Source: Dothistroma septosporum (taxonomy: Eukaryota; Ascomycota; Dothideomycetes; Mycosphaerellales; Mycosphaerellaceae). Taken from it: a DNA stretch of 64,000 bases. The notes under the pieces were generated by a model. The model was not told the origin of the DNA and ran no database searches. It worked only from the letters and a program-made list of their open reading frames with translations. The translations under genes were made by a program, and so were the position numbers. How positions within the stretch are numbered: position 1 is the stretch's first letter; each line of letters opens with the position of its first letter. Location: positions 496,001 through 560,000 of the forward strand of contig NBZP02000048.1 in NCBI GenBank assembly GCA_002236755.2. Reading direction: 5' to 3'. Shown one piece after another: positions 1 through 12,100 of this stretch.

Positions 1-267
1 CAGTTTAGACTTTGCTGACTCTGCGCTTCGATTCCGCGCCTTCGTCTCCTGAAAGTGGGATGCTCAAGCTAGTACGAAGGTGATGTTCACTCGTGGCGCA
101 TCTGCAGTTATGCTGGAAGCAAACGGCACTGGCGCGCGTACATTTGCATTTGTAAGCAAGGCTACGCTCTGGGTCCACTCATCGTGACATTACTGGTCGC
201 CATCTGGTCTCTGCCACAGTCGATCCTGTAGCCTAGTCTTGATAGTCCTTCCCAGCCGTGATTGCTT
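1..267. other. Intergenic left edge
   Basis: No supported gene. This is the 3' flank of the leftward F-box-like gene that ends at 268. Only short overlapping shadow ORFs are present. Confidence 0.5.
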
Positions 268-1077
268 TCAAAAGTATAAGAAGTTGTCGGGCTCGGCCTC
301 ATGTCCAGGGATAAGGGCCGTCGCCTGGAAGCGTCTGTACCCTTCCTTCAGGCATGCGAAATTTGCAGATGCGTGCTCGACGTGGAGTTTGACCGGAAAG
401 ATGAATCTCGAGTCGGGCAGTGCCTGACCTCCCAAAGTGGCAATCAACGTGTCCTGCAGCTCCCCAAGCGTTACCGGCGTAGCGTCTGGCACACCTGCGG
501 CGTTTGGGGCCCATAACTCGCCAAGAAATGCGCCCGGGCCCGTACCCCTGCGTATCATGTCTCGTGTTATGGGTGGCTGACTCAAAAACATGTCACGGCC
601 CGGCCCTGGCTGGAGAGCAGCTAGCCTCCTTGAAACGATAGTAACGACAAGAGCATTCCTATCTGCTGATTCGGCAGTGCGCACTTTTAATAGAGGATGG
701 ATCTCGCATATTGTGTACACGGCGTGCTTGGTCTTATCGAAAGTGTCCAACGGCCCAATACTCGCGCGCTTTGGCACTTCCTGCAGCCCCGAGCGTAACA
801 TAGCAAGACACTGACGAGGAGCATTCGATATTGGCGTGGTATGAAGGCATGGGTACGAGTGTGGCGAACGCCTTATGATATCCTTGCTGACGATGTTCCA
901 GATGTAGCTGGTCCGTTGCACAGCGATAAGTCCTTGCGACGGAAGATAGTCAACGATCATTTCGACCAGCTCGAAGATATTGAGTGCCTTGGTGGCAGCG
1001 CTTAGACTGGTAGACAGCGTCTCCGGGGACTTGGCGGATTGCTTGCCGTATTTTTGCTCGGGGTTTGGAGTCTGCAT
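268..1077 (-). CDS. F-box-like domain protein (paralog 1)
   Basis: Single-exon gene of 269 aa if started at the ATG at 1077; an in-frame ATG at 1125 would add 16 aa. The open frame reaches 1137, but the first codon there is TTG. Residues about 31-66 form an F-box-like helix block (FELVEMIVDYLPSQGLIAVQ). It aligns by eye with the genes at 6328 and 7302 (AELVEHIIDHV...LFALRRVNS). F-box proteins bind Skp1 and select substrates for SCF ubiquitin ligases. The C-terminal two thirds has no leucine-rich, WD or Kelch repeats that I can see, so the substrate is unknown. It is the most diverged of the three copies. Confidence 0.6.
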   Translation of the reverse strand: MQTPNPEQKYGKQSAKSPETLSTSLSAATKALNIFELVEMIVDYLPSQGLIAVQRTSYIWNIVSKDIIRRSPHSYPCLHTTPISNAPRQCLAMLRSGLQEVPKRASIGPLDTFDKTKHAVYTICEIHPLLKVRTAESADRNALVVTIVSRRLAALQPGPGRDMFLSQPPITRDMIRRGTGPGAFLGELWAPNAAGVPDATPVTLGELQDTLIATLGGQALPDSRFIFPVKLHVEHASANFACLKEGYRRFQATALIPGHEAEPDNFLYF

Positions 1078-1899
1078 ATCGTCGTTGTGGATCAAGTGGC
1101 GCCTGCCTGATTGTGCGCGGAGCATTTTCGATGGCAAGAGCAGTCTAGCCTCGATGTTAGCACAGGATAGCAGGTTTATGTGCCTGCCTCGCGGAACTGA
1201 TCTTGCTCCGATACTGGACGTGCAATGTTTCTGGTAATGGCGTGGGGTTGCTGGGTGCTGCCGACTATTATGTGCAGGAGGAAGCCCGGCGGATGGTATA
1301 TCTATATTAACGATAGGCCGCAGCTGCGAGGGAGGACAGAAACCGCCATCAGCGAAAGCTCACGATTAGTAGGTTCGTTCAATCCACGGACGTTTCACAC
1401 ATGATAGTAAGCGCCCAAGCCGTGCCCTCATTGGCAAGCCGCGCTCTCCAAAGATGGACCATGCCTCAGGATTCAATTGTGCCTTAGGATTGTCACCTGC
1501 ACCACTCCATTCTCGGTCAAGTGTGAAAAGCCCCTATGTGGACGCGATATCGTTGGCAAGGGAAGGTGCTGCAGCGTGGGTGCAGTGTTGCGTGTTGGAA
1601 GACAGCGCATTCCAGAGACCGTAGCAAGCAGGCAAATGCAATCGCGATAGAGCATCGGACAGCAGCTTGGAGTGTTCATGGCGTACCGATCCTGGAGGTC
1701 CAGAGTGCATCATATGTTGATATCGCCAATCGGTTCTAAGAGGTGCAGGTGGTGCTCCCGGCCGTTATGGTGTCCCTGCCGACCAAGTGAAGTCGTGCTT
1801 TCCTACCGTTGCAGATCGATCGGCGTCGCTGCACTTCCATTGCACGCCAACTTCCACCTCCTTCTTCACTCATCATCTCTCTTCCACATTACCACCGCA
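1078..1899. other. Divergent intergenic region
   Basis: An 822-base gap between the leftward F-box-like gene and the rightward Ser-rich gene at 1900. The last 100 bases before 1900 are C/T- and CA-rich, as in fungal 5' leaders. The open frame of the next gene runs back to 1672, so a longer N-terminus cannot be excluded. Nothing else recognised. Confidence 0.4.
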
Positions 1900-3595
1900 A
1901 TGCCGTCTCGTAAGGGCGACAGCGAGTCGAGTGCCACCAAAGCAGACTCCCGCCGCGCTTCTCTTCGCCGTCTCAGTTCCATCGCCTCTCTGCAGACATT
2001 GAACCCTTTCCATCGCCGCCGCTCTAACAACAACACCCTCACAGAGACACCCGCAACCTCGACCAGCAATTTGTCCCTGGTCAGCACAGTAGTGAATGCT
2101 CCTGAGCGCCCGAGAGATCTGATATTCGCCGAACACGAGAGCGCCAGTGCCAATGCCAAACCAGCTCAGCCAATACTGCCTCATTTGCCATCTACAAGAA
2201 GCAGCTTCATTTGTTTGCCCGACGATCCCATCGGCGGCATGCCTCGAAGCAGAACACTGAGCAATCTACCCATCCCAACGCGATTGAAGAAGACCAGCTG
2301 CTTGCTTGCACAGTCCAAATCACATGCACGTCTTCCTTCCGCCGTCCAGTCGACTCGGCTTCCGACTCCCCCCAAGTCCAACCGCAAACGCTCCTTCACA
2401 CGTCCAGCCGGCATTGAGAACATACCCGTGCCAGCGAGGAAGCCACTGGCACGATCGGATACCGAGCCATTGCTGCCGGCCAGCTATGAATATCGAGGCA
2501 CGCACGTGGCCCGCTCGACTGCTTTCAGGGAAAACATCTCGCTCAGCCCCACGAAGCCACTGCCAAGTCTCGATTTGGTCGACAGGAAGGACTTCTATGG
2601 CTGGTCACCACCCTACGCCAGCGCACAGAATTGGTCCAACATCAGCGATCTGACCAATCCGCTTCCGAGTCCAAGCCAAGGTCTCGCGAACTCCTACTCC
2701 AGTTCCACCCTCTCGTTGAAACAATACAACACACTATCGGAGGGTGCGTATAAGCGTCTATCGCAGAAGTATGATAGCAGTCCGGCATACCGCAGCGCAA
2801 AAGAGAGGGTACCAACACCAGGTCAACCAGTGCAGAGGTGGAACTCGCAGCCGATCCTGAGCGCGAGCTCGAGTCGCCGATCTTCACATGGAGAGATCAA
2901 GCAGACAAGGCTGATGTCGGCTCGTGGAGCTTCAACACCGCCTCCATCAAAAAGACCACTCGGCACACGGGTGCTCAACCAGGCGAAGGCAAGGACTACT
3001 AGCGGCTCTTCGATACACCTTCTTCCTGTGATGGAGCAAGCTATCGCGAGCGAGAACGATCTGCCAGCTGCCGTTTTGAGGGCACAGTCGGCTGCAGTCA
3101 ACCCTCGAGCAGTAAGTGCCACCGCGCGTGCAATCTCGATCCCTGCTAATTGTGCCTCGGGTCCGCGTCCACGAGCCACCCGCCTACTGGACTGGTCGCT
3201 TCTCAACTCTCAACGACCGCTACCGCAACGAGGAGCTTCTTGAGTCCAACATATTGACGCCAACCCGTGCGGCCGGCGACTGGATACCTAAGTCAGATAC
3301 CGACAAGATCCACACACCAGATGCCAATTGTGCTCGGATGCGCCGAGCGATTGAGTTCTTGTATACCCAATGCGCGACGGATGAAGCTAAAAGGAGTTTC
3401 TATATCTGGCAGAAGCAGCTGGCGGTGGCCTCGAGTATGCCGGAGCTGGCCAAGCCTGTTGCTGGGGCGAGACACTGTCAGCTGGAGATGAGCTTGAAGG
3501 ACCATTCGTCTTCGCCGGGTTCGCCTTTTGGTTCAGGTCGGAAGGTCAGTTTCTTCGATCGGATACTGGGTCGGAAGGAGAAGAGCGTCGCATGA
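1900..3595 (+). CDS. Ser/Arg-rich protein with conserved C-terminal block
   Basis: Two exons, 1900..3111 and 3176..3595, give 543 aa. The 64-bp intron starts GTAAGT, has a GCTAAT branch site and ends AG; both junctions are in phase 0. Without splicing the first frame stops at 3243 and loses the conserved tail. The N-terminal about 400 residues are low complexity, rich in Ser, Pro and Arg, and probably disordered and phosphorylated. After the junction comes a compact block starting PPAYWTGRFSTLNDRYRNEE, of a kind I recall from uncharacterised Pezizomycotina proteins; it continues with helical residues to a basic tail (FFDRILGRKEK). No catalytic motif, signal peptide or membrane segment. Function unknown. 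Confidence 0.75.
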
Positions 3596-3846
3596 TGCTC
3601 AGAGATGGGGACAGTAGATCTTGCGTGGACTAGCCTGTGTAGAGATCCTTATCATCGTCGAATTCTGGATGATGGGTACAGTCCTGTAATGCTATAGAGC
3701 CTGGGTGGCGGGTAGATGGGTGTCAATACGCTGTAGAAACATAACGGCAATGTATACTCACACATAATACGTGCCTGACCTCTCCCACCCAATGCCGCTC
3801 GCTTTCCCAAACCCAAAGAAGAACTCCCACTAAACCAAAAGTGTCA
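3596..3846. other. Convergent 3' intergenic
   Basis: Short convergent spacer between the Ser-rich gene and TFB2. It presumably holds the 3' UTRs of both genes; no further feature seen. Confidence 0.4.
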
Positions 3847-5401
3847 TCATGCAATCCCCATCTTCTGCCTTTCCGCAGCATCTCTCCTCTCCTTCTTCTT
3901 CGCAGCCTCATTTTTAAAGTAACTCTGCATCTGCTCCATCCTTGTCACAAAGAAACTGCCCTTATGCCTGAACTCTTTCGACAGCACGCCTATCGCATCC
4001 GCGTAATTCACTGCCTTGTCATACTCCTCCTGGCTCCCGATATCCCTAATCAGATAACCCTTGGTCGCCTCCATCCTCTCTCCTTCCATCTGCCATAATT
4101 TTATCTGATCGACAACCGTTGGTGGGAGGATTGGCGCGTCGTTTGCGGCTGCTTGCCGCCGGAGGACGGGGTGGGCGTGCGTTGTCAGGTAGTCGATGAT
4201 CTGATCGGAGGTTATGCCAGCGGCTATGGCGTTTTGTGTAGAGGCTTTTGTGATTTTGGCGGTTATGAGGTTGGGGTAGCGCGTGTTAAGCGAAGCGAAG
4301 AGGGAGAGGATCGAGATTAGGAGTGGGGAGGAGGTGTAGGCGTAGAGGCGGTAGTTGGTTTCGAGGATGATGAAGCCTTTCTCGTCGGAGGCGGAGGCTG
4401 CGAGGTCGGTGGATGGGTCGCCGGTCATCACGGTGGTCTTCATTAGGGAGTTGTTGGTAAGGGCAGGGGCGTCCGAGGTGAGGGTCGTGGCGAGGCGGGT
4501 CGGGTAGTAGCGGTGTGAGTCGGGAGTGCGTCGGTAGATGAGACCGAAATCTGCGAGGTCGTCGAGCATTTGTTGTTGGGTCGGAGTAAGGTTGGCGGTG
4601 CTGTAGGAAATCCCTAGTTCAAGAGAGCCGAGGGTAAAGAGGAAGGAGAGGACTTCGACGGGATCCATGCGGAGCTGGAGGTGGGTTAGTATGTGGTTGT
4701 CAAGGGCAGTCTGACATTGTGTAAGAGCCTCTCACCGAAGAAGACACCTCCAAGTATACAATCAGTAATGACCAGACCTGAGCATTCACATCTTGAAGCA
4801 GGAACGTGAAACCGGTGGTGCTGATCATCCTCTGCTTTCCACCACTCATCACGTTGACGAACTCGCCCTTCTGGAGCAGCGACTTCGTGCCCGGTGATAT
4901 GTCTACTTCGCCCGAGAGAGCGCGATTCGCACTCCCAACCACATAGTACAGTATCGCCTCCCATTGCCTCCGCGCGAAAGTGTCCAGATACTCGGTCGAG
5001 ATGGACGTCTTATCTGGCGTCGAGCAGGGCACTCCGAATGATCTGTGGTCGCCGCCTCCTGTCAAAGCCAATCGCAGACTCTTTCCATACGCTGGCGACA
5101 GCTTGTATGCAGGCTTGCCGTTGTGCTGATCATCGAAGAGAATGCGCAGCCGCTGGAGTGTGCTCAATGCCTTGTCTCTTGCCTGCTGACTCGGCATGTC
5201 CGGCCGTATCCACGTGTCCAGATCTGCAGCAGCGAATGGTGTTGGCATATACAGCATTGCCATCACGAGCGTCTTGGCCAGATGAGGCAGCATCCGGCGG
5301 AATATGGCGAGGGCAGTGGATGGCTGCTGGTATAATCTGGTGAAGGTGGTACCAGGCAGCTGTTCGAGATAGTCTAGCGCCCGCTGCGCTGAGGACGACA
5401 T
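3847..5401 (-). CDS. TFB2: TFIIH subunit Tfb2 (p52)
   Basis: Two exons on the minus strand, 5401..4736 and 4674..3847, joined across a 61-bp intron (GTGAGA...CTCCAG) in phase 0, give 497 aa; yeast Tfb2 is about 513 aa. The start at 5401 gives MSSSAQRALDYLEQLPG, the expected family beginning; the open frame runs further upstream without homology. The junction reads YLEVSSS-LRMDPVEVLSFL, matching the family core in which an E/D-VLSFLF helix follows a variable linker. The C-terminus has VVDQIKLWQMEGERM and a basic helical tail, the region that binds Tfb5/p8. Tfb2 anchors and stimulates the XPB/Ssl2 ATPase in TFIIH, for RNA polymerase II promoter opening and nucleotide excision repair in the nucleus. 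Confidence 0.93.
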
Positions 5402-6327
5402 GGTTGAGGTGGGTGTCGCCTTGCGCGGCGGGCGGGTGCGTTGTTGATTCAGCCCATCTTCGTGGTTGACCAAGGGAAGAGTCGAAGTAATGATGCGGCG
5501 TTCGAGGTGTGAGGACGGGTGTTCCCGCTGCTGACCAAACTTTGCTTCACGTTCGACTTCACCTCTTGGACATCGACATCCAGCGAATCGTGAAGACAAT
5601 GACCCAATGCACTTTGGACCGCGAGGCCAAACGAACAGGCCAAAGCTCATGCTCACCCTCGCTCAGGACCAAGAACGGTGCACAATAAGGCGGAGTAAGG
5701 GGCGTGACCCAAGAAGCCTATCTTTGAATTTGAATTGGTGTGCAACCAGATGGTTTCATGGCAGGATGTGTACGGTCGCTCAGGGAAACTAGCGATGCAT
5801 GTCAACCCGGGTTGACATCAACCGCGGCGGCTCAAATCTCTGTCTGGCAAGTGTGAAAAGCTGGGAGATGTGGTCAGAGACAGTATTAGTAGCGTCGAGA
5901 ACGGTGCCACGAGACAGCTGTGGTGGACTCGATACAGATGATGTGGAAGATAGAGATTTCTATCGGTTGCTGGAGACTGCTAAGGAGCGCATATGTCAAT
6001 CATTGTGGAGAAGTTTAGGTTGAGATGCGTTACAAAGGATTGTAGGCCGATAGGCCTGGCTCATGAGTTCGTAACTAACAATAGCAGAGTCCGTGCGCTT
6101 GATGCCACAAGTACGTATGGAAAGGTCGCCCGGCACACCCCTCCCTCCTTCTTCGGCAGCTGGTCGCTCGGCCTTACAATCCATTGCGAACAAACTCGTC
6201 CCGGCCACAGCCGGCTACTGTAAGTGACACCAACTACCACTGTCGACACCACCGGCCCACTTCCTTTTCAGCCCTCCTCTGTCGGCCAAAACAGCGCTGC
6301 TGCCCACGCCCTACCAAGAGGCACCAA
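5402..6327. other. Intergenic region
   Basis: A 926-base gap between divergent TFB2 and the short F-box-like gene. The TFB2 frame stays open to 5656 but that part shows no conservation. At 6217-6273 there is a GTAAGT...TTTTCAG pair that could be a 5' UTR intron of the downstream gene. No other feature recognised. Confidence 0.35.
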
Positions 6328-6736
6328 ATGAGATCTGTCTCCGAGATGTATGCTTGCGAGAAGGTCTTCGGCATTCCGAAACGTGTTGAGAGAATTCTGG
6401 ACCATGTTCCGGCCACACCCCTCCAGCTCTTCGCCCTTCGCCGCCTCAATTCCACCTTCAACGGATCCATTAAGTTACGGAAGTATAGACCGGCGATGTT
6501 CCTTGGGGCGAATCCCCAACTACGGCTTCTAGATTTGACAAAAGGTCCTCTCCGCCAGACGCTCGCCGATTGCTTTGCTTCCATTCCGGGTGAGTGCTGT
6601 CTGTCCCGTACGTCAGACTCTCATCCTTCAACTCGACGTAGGCAGAGCGTACTGCTTGGAGATAGTGGATCAAGGCGTTGACACGGAGTGGTTTGTGGGA
6701 ACTTTGGCGGACAACGAAAAGGCATCGTGGCAGTGA
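6328..6736 (+). CDS. Short F-box-like protein (paralog 2, truncated)
   Basis: Start at the ATG at 6328. Splicing a 52-bp intron (6590..6641, GTGAGT...GACGTAG) keeps one frame through exons 6328..6589 and 6642..6736 and gives 118 aa. The N-terminus (RVERILDHVPATPLQLFALR) is closely similar to the gene at 7302 (LVEHIIDHVASPLTLFALR). The frame then reads CLEIVDQGVD where paralog 3 has FRLESVYPA, and stops about 20 residues later. The C-terminal half present in paralog 3 is therefore missing, so this is either a short family member or a truncated remnant. Unspliced, the frame ends at 6681. An F-box alone could still bind Skp1, but a substrate role is doubtful. Confidence 0.5.
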
Positions 6737-7301
6737 TCTGTCCTGGTCATCTGCCATTGAAAGTCGAGCAAGGCACCCACATCCGATGATCCTATGCACC
6801 TGGAAAGGAGGTTGCTCTAGGAAGTAACGTACAGGACGTCATGTCCGATGCCAGGCAAAGGGAAAGTCTGAGGGGTTCGTGCGCAGGGATCCTTTCCGAC
6901 GTGACTAGAATCAACCTGCTGGAAAGGCTTCGAGGTAGTCAGACATACGAAAGAGTCTGACGAGAAAAACATAGACCAGAGGAGACGCTTCCCTCCCACA
7001 CTTGATCCAACGACTTCGGGAGAGCGTCGCTGGCACGTGACGGGCCCCTGCAGAGTTTGCACCACGCAGCACATGAAAACGCTAGTCAAAACGTAATCGT
7101 GTACTTCAAGTTCCATCATTCTCCATCACCGCTCTCAATCCGCCAAACTACAGACATCGAGAATCGATGCTCGAAACTTTATCAGGAGACGGTCGATGTC
7201 TCTTCTAAGCCGACATTACTAGACGACAGCAAGATCGGACAGGGTGAGTACGACCTCCACGCACTGTGCGCTCGAAAACTCTACTAATCGCCAATACATA
7301 G
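6737..7301. other. Intergenic with probable 5' UTR intron
   Basis: The leader of the gene at 7302 contains a textbook intron at 7244..7301: GTGAGT donor, CTACTAAT branch site, CATAG acceptor, the AG abutting the ATG. No upstream frame joins the downstream frame in phase, so it is a 5' UTR intron. Nothing else seen. Confidence 0.55.
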
Positions 7302-7964
7302 ATGGCTACCACTCAGACACTTGCGGGCTCCGCAGTCTCGCAACAAGCTTTCGAGATCTCGCATGAGTCGGCCACTTCCTCAATACCTGCCACTCGAGCT
7401 TCGACACAGGTCTTCGCCGTTGCAGAACTGGTCGAACACATCATCGACCATGTCGCATCGCCACTCACGCTATTCGCCTTGCGCCGCGTGAACTCGGCCT
7501 CCAAAGAGATCATCGACATGCCAAAGTACAAGCAGAAAATGTTCCTCGAGCCGAGTCGACCACTACGAGTCGCCCAGCTGACAAAGCTGCTTGTAGCCAG
7601 AGGTCTACCAAGCGCGATGTACCCATTCCGCCTCGAGTCTGTTTATCCGGCGACGTATAACACACAACATGGTCCAAGGAAGCAGATCACCATTCAACTT
7701 CCTCTTGATGAGGACTGGCAACACAAGCACCGGGCCTTTGCGAGGACAAAAGATTGCTTCACCGACCAATATGCATACAAGCTGGCGGCATCGTGGCAAG
7801 ATGTAGTGATCACCCCAGACGTAATGGACTCGGTCGAAGTGTGCTTCAAAGGCGAGGTGTACTGGAATTATCCAGAGGGCCAGCGCGTTAGACTGGGAGA
7901 TGCAGTGACGGATGCAGTGCCACAGATACGTGACCTTATGCGTCGAGGTCACTGGAAATATTGA
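7302..7964 (+). CDS. F-box-like domain protein (paralog 3)
   Basis: Single coding exon, 220 aa. The ATG at 7302 directly follows the acceptor of a probable 5' UTR intron. The F-box-like block lies at residues about 40-70 (AELVEHIIDHV...FALRRVNSASKEII), followed by a conserved-looking MPKYKQKMFLEPS segment that is also recognisable in paralog 2 (LRKYRPAMFLGANP). The C-terminal half contains mixed strands and helices (QITIQLPLDEDW, VMDSVEVCFKGE) with no repeat domain I recognise. Together with the copies at 268 and 6328 it forms a local cluster that probably arose by duplication. The likely role is substrate adaptor for an SCF ligase, inferred from the F-box alone. Confidence 0.65.
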   Translation: MATTQTLAGSAVSQQAFEISHESATSSIPATRASTQVFAVAELVEHIIDHVASPLTLFALRRVNSASKEIIDMPKYKQKMFLEPSRPLRVAQLTKLLVARGLPSAMYPFRLESVYPATYNTQHGPRKQITIQLPLDEDWQHKHRAFARTKDCFTDQYAYKLAASWQDVVITPDVMDSVEVCFKGEVYWNYPEGQRVRLGDAVTDAVPQIRDLMRRGHWKY

Positions 7965-8097
7965 GGCCAAGCTTCGAACCAACGAGGAAGGAAAGGATAC
8001 TCAATCATCTCAGAATGGACTGCGTGTGGAATGACTTGCTTGGAGCATAGGAACATGCTAGAAAGCTGAGAGACACCGATACGCACTGCAAACAAAC

Positions 8098-8793
8098 TCA
8101 CACCTTCCTCTTCCTCAAACCCTCGGAATCCGTCAACGCCTCAGCGTTCCATCTCGGATCATCACTCTCGTTGACCGGTGCCCACCCTAATTGAATCTAC
8201 ACACCGTCATGAGCTCAACCCTCCACGACCATCTCGAGTTCACAACATACCTGCATCGTCTTCTGATCCCAATCCTTCGTAAAACTCTTAATCTTACCCT
8301 CCTTCACCTCGAAAATCGCAGCAGCAGCCCAAGTCGCCTTCCTGCCTGTCTTCTCAATGCCTTTGTACGGCTCACCGCAATGGCTTCCTCCACTCCAAGT
8401 CAACACCATGCCACTTTCAGTTGAGATTCTGCATACCTTCAGCAGTATACCTCAAAAGCACATGCCCATCCTTCGCCCAAGCCTGATCAAACCTCAAGAT
8501 CTTGAGATCTGCCACGCTTCGCATCACAACGGAGTGGGATCGGGCATAGTCCATGGGGGTCTCGCAGCCAGGGAACGTCGCGGGTGCTTGCCGGGCAGGA
8601 GGTCGTCAGCTGTGCTGTCCATCCGAGCTCCTGTCTTTTGGGTTCAAGACTCACCCCAGAACCAGGAATCCTCATGACACAGATGGCAAACAGAATCAGC
8701 ACCGGTGTTCTCAGTCGGAGAATAGGCGATGACCATGTATTCTTTGCAGAGATCAATATTGGATTGTTCTTGTTGTTTTTGAGAGGTTGTCAT
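8098..8793 (-). CDS. SnoaL-like / NTF2-superfamily protein (4 exons)
   Basis: No long single ORF exists, but four short exons splice cleanly: 8793..8655, 8586..8437, 8387..8251 and 8196..8098. The introns are 68, 49 and 54 bp, with donors GTGAGT, GTATGC and GTATGT, and the product is 174 aa. All phases agree. The spliced junctions create family-like blocks: DSWFW-APATFPGCETPMDY, LLRYTAEG-SHCGEPYKG and DWDQKTMQ-IQLGWAPV. The core (FEVKEGKIKSFTKDWDQ) is typical of small cone-shaped alpha+beta SnoaL-like proteins, which are ligand-binding or polyketide-cyclase-like. No signal peptide. Substrate unknown; cytosolic by default. It lies 3' to 3' with the F-box-like gene. Confidence 0.85.
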
Positions 8794-9108
8794 GATTGCG
8801 GGAGGGTACGTCCCGCCAGGCATCGTGTCGTTTGGGACGTTGGTGGAAGCGGGTGAGTGGTTCGGTAAATTTGTTTGTTATTCGAGTGTCGGAGCGCAGC
8901 AGTTCTGCTGCTGATTTAGCTGTAAGTATCATTTCGCTACGAATATCCATGTAGAGCATCGTCACGATGATGTTTCACCACTATGATATCATGAAATTAG
9001 CGATCCAGTCGGCATCGCCATCAATACACACGGAACAGCAACGAATGGGTATCTAGCAATTTACAACTGCAAGGAAGGCACAATCTCCAGAACAATGTTG
9101 CCGTGCTC
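8794..9108. other. Intergenic
   Basis: Promoter side of the SnoaL-like gene and 3' end of the leftward PHD gene. No distinct feature seen. Confidence 0.4.
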
Positions 9109-12100
9109 CTACGCACCAACACTTGCGGTCCTCGCTTTATCCTGCCACACAATGAAAAATTGCAACTCCGGCTCAACATCCTTTTCAAGCGATTTGAGCT
9201 TCTTCCTGACAGATCGTAGTCCTGCATCGCCAGCCTTGCCTCGTACAATACGTGAAAAAGGTCCACATTTAAGCTCTGTAAGCGACTTGACTCTCACTTC
9301 CTTGATCGTCTTCTGTTCGTCGCGGATCTCATCGGGGAGCTCCGCCTCGAGCTGCAAAAAAAAATCTTCGGCAGTGATTGCATCCGGCATTGGCAGACTA
9401 TCATTGAAGTCCAGGTCCCGATTCCAATTAACCTCGACATCCAGCTCGAAGGCGTCGGAATCAGCATTTGACGCTGACTCCTGTTTCGAGGGTGACGCAG
9501 CGGCGTCCTGCTTGGTTGAATGCCGGCTCTGAAACAGATGCTTCGCGAGCAGGGAGAGATCATGACCGCCAGCAGGTACTTCGACAAGCGCGGCCTTGAG
9601 ATCAAGCAGCTGGTCCTCGGTCCAGCTTGATCCGGCTTGCAGAATAAGCTGCACCACTGGCATCTGCATCATGTCGCCCATGATTCGCCTTCCTAATTCT
9701 TGGCTCATAATCTCGGTCTGGTACGGTGGAGCAGGTGTTGCTCTAGGCTTGCTGACCGGCTTCATGTGCTGCGAAGGCAAACTGTTACCGAAGCTGACCA
9801 CCCGAGGTTGCACGCTCGGACTTTGACTCGGTAAGACTGGCGGTCGCGGCGGCTCCTGATGAGCATGTCCGGGCGCGACACTGCTTTGTAAGATTTGCGT
9901 AGCAGGTGGTGCAGGTGGCGCTTGTACTTGTGGACTGTTGCTAACGCGGTGTTGTTGCTGGATCTGCTGGTTGTGAAAAACAGTAGCACGCATCTCCCAG
10001 ATTCTGTGGCCCTTTTGCAATGCTCTGACTGTTTCCACGTGTGCGTCAGGTCTGCATTGCTCGCAACAGTATAGGTGACCTCGTGGCAGTGCAGTAGGCA
10101 CACCCATACATATTTTATGTTGCATGACCTTGCAATTGCCACATTGAATGAGCTGCCCAGCGTCGTACGGCGATGGTTGCTTTTGACAGACACATCGATG
10201 CGTGTTTGGTGGCGCTATTTGGAATTTGCCTTGCGTCGGTGCTGCAGACAATGCCCTGAAGTTTGCAGGATTACCTGAAGGCGGCACAATGTCATCGATT
10301 CGCGTTTCCTCAAACGCACGGGCCGTGGGGGAAGCTCCTGAAGCTCTGAAGCCGACGATCTGATCATGCCGCGGTTGTGTCACCAAAGGCTTCACGAGCG
10401 AAGGAGGCTTGGCGACTGGCTTAGTGTGTGAGCTGGACCTTCGGACTGGCGTCGCATTCGGCGACATTACTGGGTTCGTTGTGATCACGGCCGGGGATTG
10501 CGATGTTGGAGCGTTGGCCCCAGTAGCGGCATCACTTGCTCTCCGCTGCGCCTCAGCGAGTCCATCCTGCTTCTGCACAGGAGCTGAAAACTGTATAGGT
10601 AATTTGCCTGTACTGGTACCGTTCGACTCTTTCAGTGGCGAGTCAAGCAATATTGGCTCTACAGAAGAGAGCTCTTTAGTTGGTGACTCCATGATCATGC
10701 GCACAACATCTGGCGGCATGCGTTCACGTCGAATAAGCATGTGAATGAGTTGAGCATCTGTACGAAGCGTTCTCTTCAGCTGTCGCACTTTCGCATGGTA
10801 TGCTGCGCCTGAACTGACGCATCTCTGGTACAGCATAGACTCCAGTAAGTTTGCCAGATCCGATGAGAACGATGGGATATCCACCGCAAGTCTCCGCTCG
10901 GGGTCTCTGTGGAGAGCATCGGCGATGATGCCTCTTAAGTTGTTGAACTCGGACTGTCTCTCTTTCGGTCGTTTGATGTCGACATTTAGCGGACTTCGGG
11001 GCAGAGCAGGTTCAGGATGGTGCTTATCCTGGTCGCTGCGGAGATTGACAAGCGACGTGGCTTGCGATGGCTTCTCAAAACCATGTGTGGTTCCATCTTC
11101 AGAATCTTCAGCACCTGCATCGATCATCTCGATATCCTCAGAACCCTCGGCGCAGGCATTGGCGGCTTGCTCTTGGCATGCGGCCGCATGCTCGACGATG
11201 GGAGTCGCAGAATCGCCAGGTGGCAAGGGCGAGAATCGCCTAGCGGCAACATCTTTGTCATAATCACTGACAATAGACCCATCCCAAGACGCGGCCGACT
11301 TAGAGCGGCTAGATCCGACGCGAACAGTGTCGTCTTGAGGTTCAGCTTGTGGTCGTGGCTCTGCCTCATCTTCGGGCTCGGCCTTTGACTCTCCATTGGC
11401 CTCATCCTTGTCGTGCCAATCAATGTCAACAGAATCGCGAGAAGGTTCATCTTCATCCTCACTCCAGTAGTAGTCAGACTCCTCATTGACGATAGGCGGC
11501 GCAACACGTTCACCAGCTAGAATCCTCCTCAGCTTCTCGGGGTCAACCTTGAAAGTGAACATCCACGACCACTTTGCACCACCTCGCTTCCGCTTGACTC
11601 GGAAAACAGGCTCATCCGGATCTATGGCACGGGGTCGCTTTCGACTTAGAGATCCGGGATGTGCAGGAGCGCTGCCTGCTCTGTTGGCATCTTTCCCCGC
11701 GACGGCTGAATCGCGCCTCTCCTCAGTCGCACGAAGCTTGTCTGCTTGTGCTGATGCTCGCAGTCGTGGTTGAGTGAATATTTCGGGCTCTGGACTCTCG
11801 CCACCAGTCACGTAATACCTGCTGAAATCGCCGTAAGAAGGCTCACTCTTTGCCGCAGTCGTCATGACAGAGACCGGTGATGTTGGGGCGGGCATCGACA
11901 GGACCGTCGCAACAGCCTGCTCCGGCGTCTTTCGCACGTCTGGGGTCCCGCGCGCTTCGGGCTGTTTGTTGACAGGTGCCCACGTAGGCCGTGAGTCAGA
12001 GACGATCTCAGCTTCCCCGATCTCGCCAGCAGCCTCTACGGACGCCTCAAGTCTGTCCAGTAGCGCAGAGTCATCGTTATCGTCTTCACTGTCACCATTC

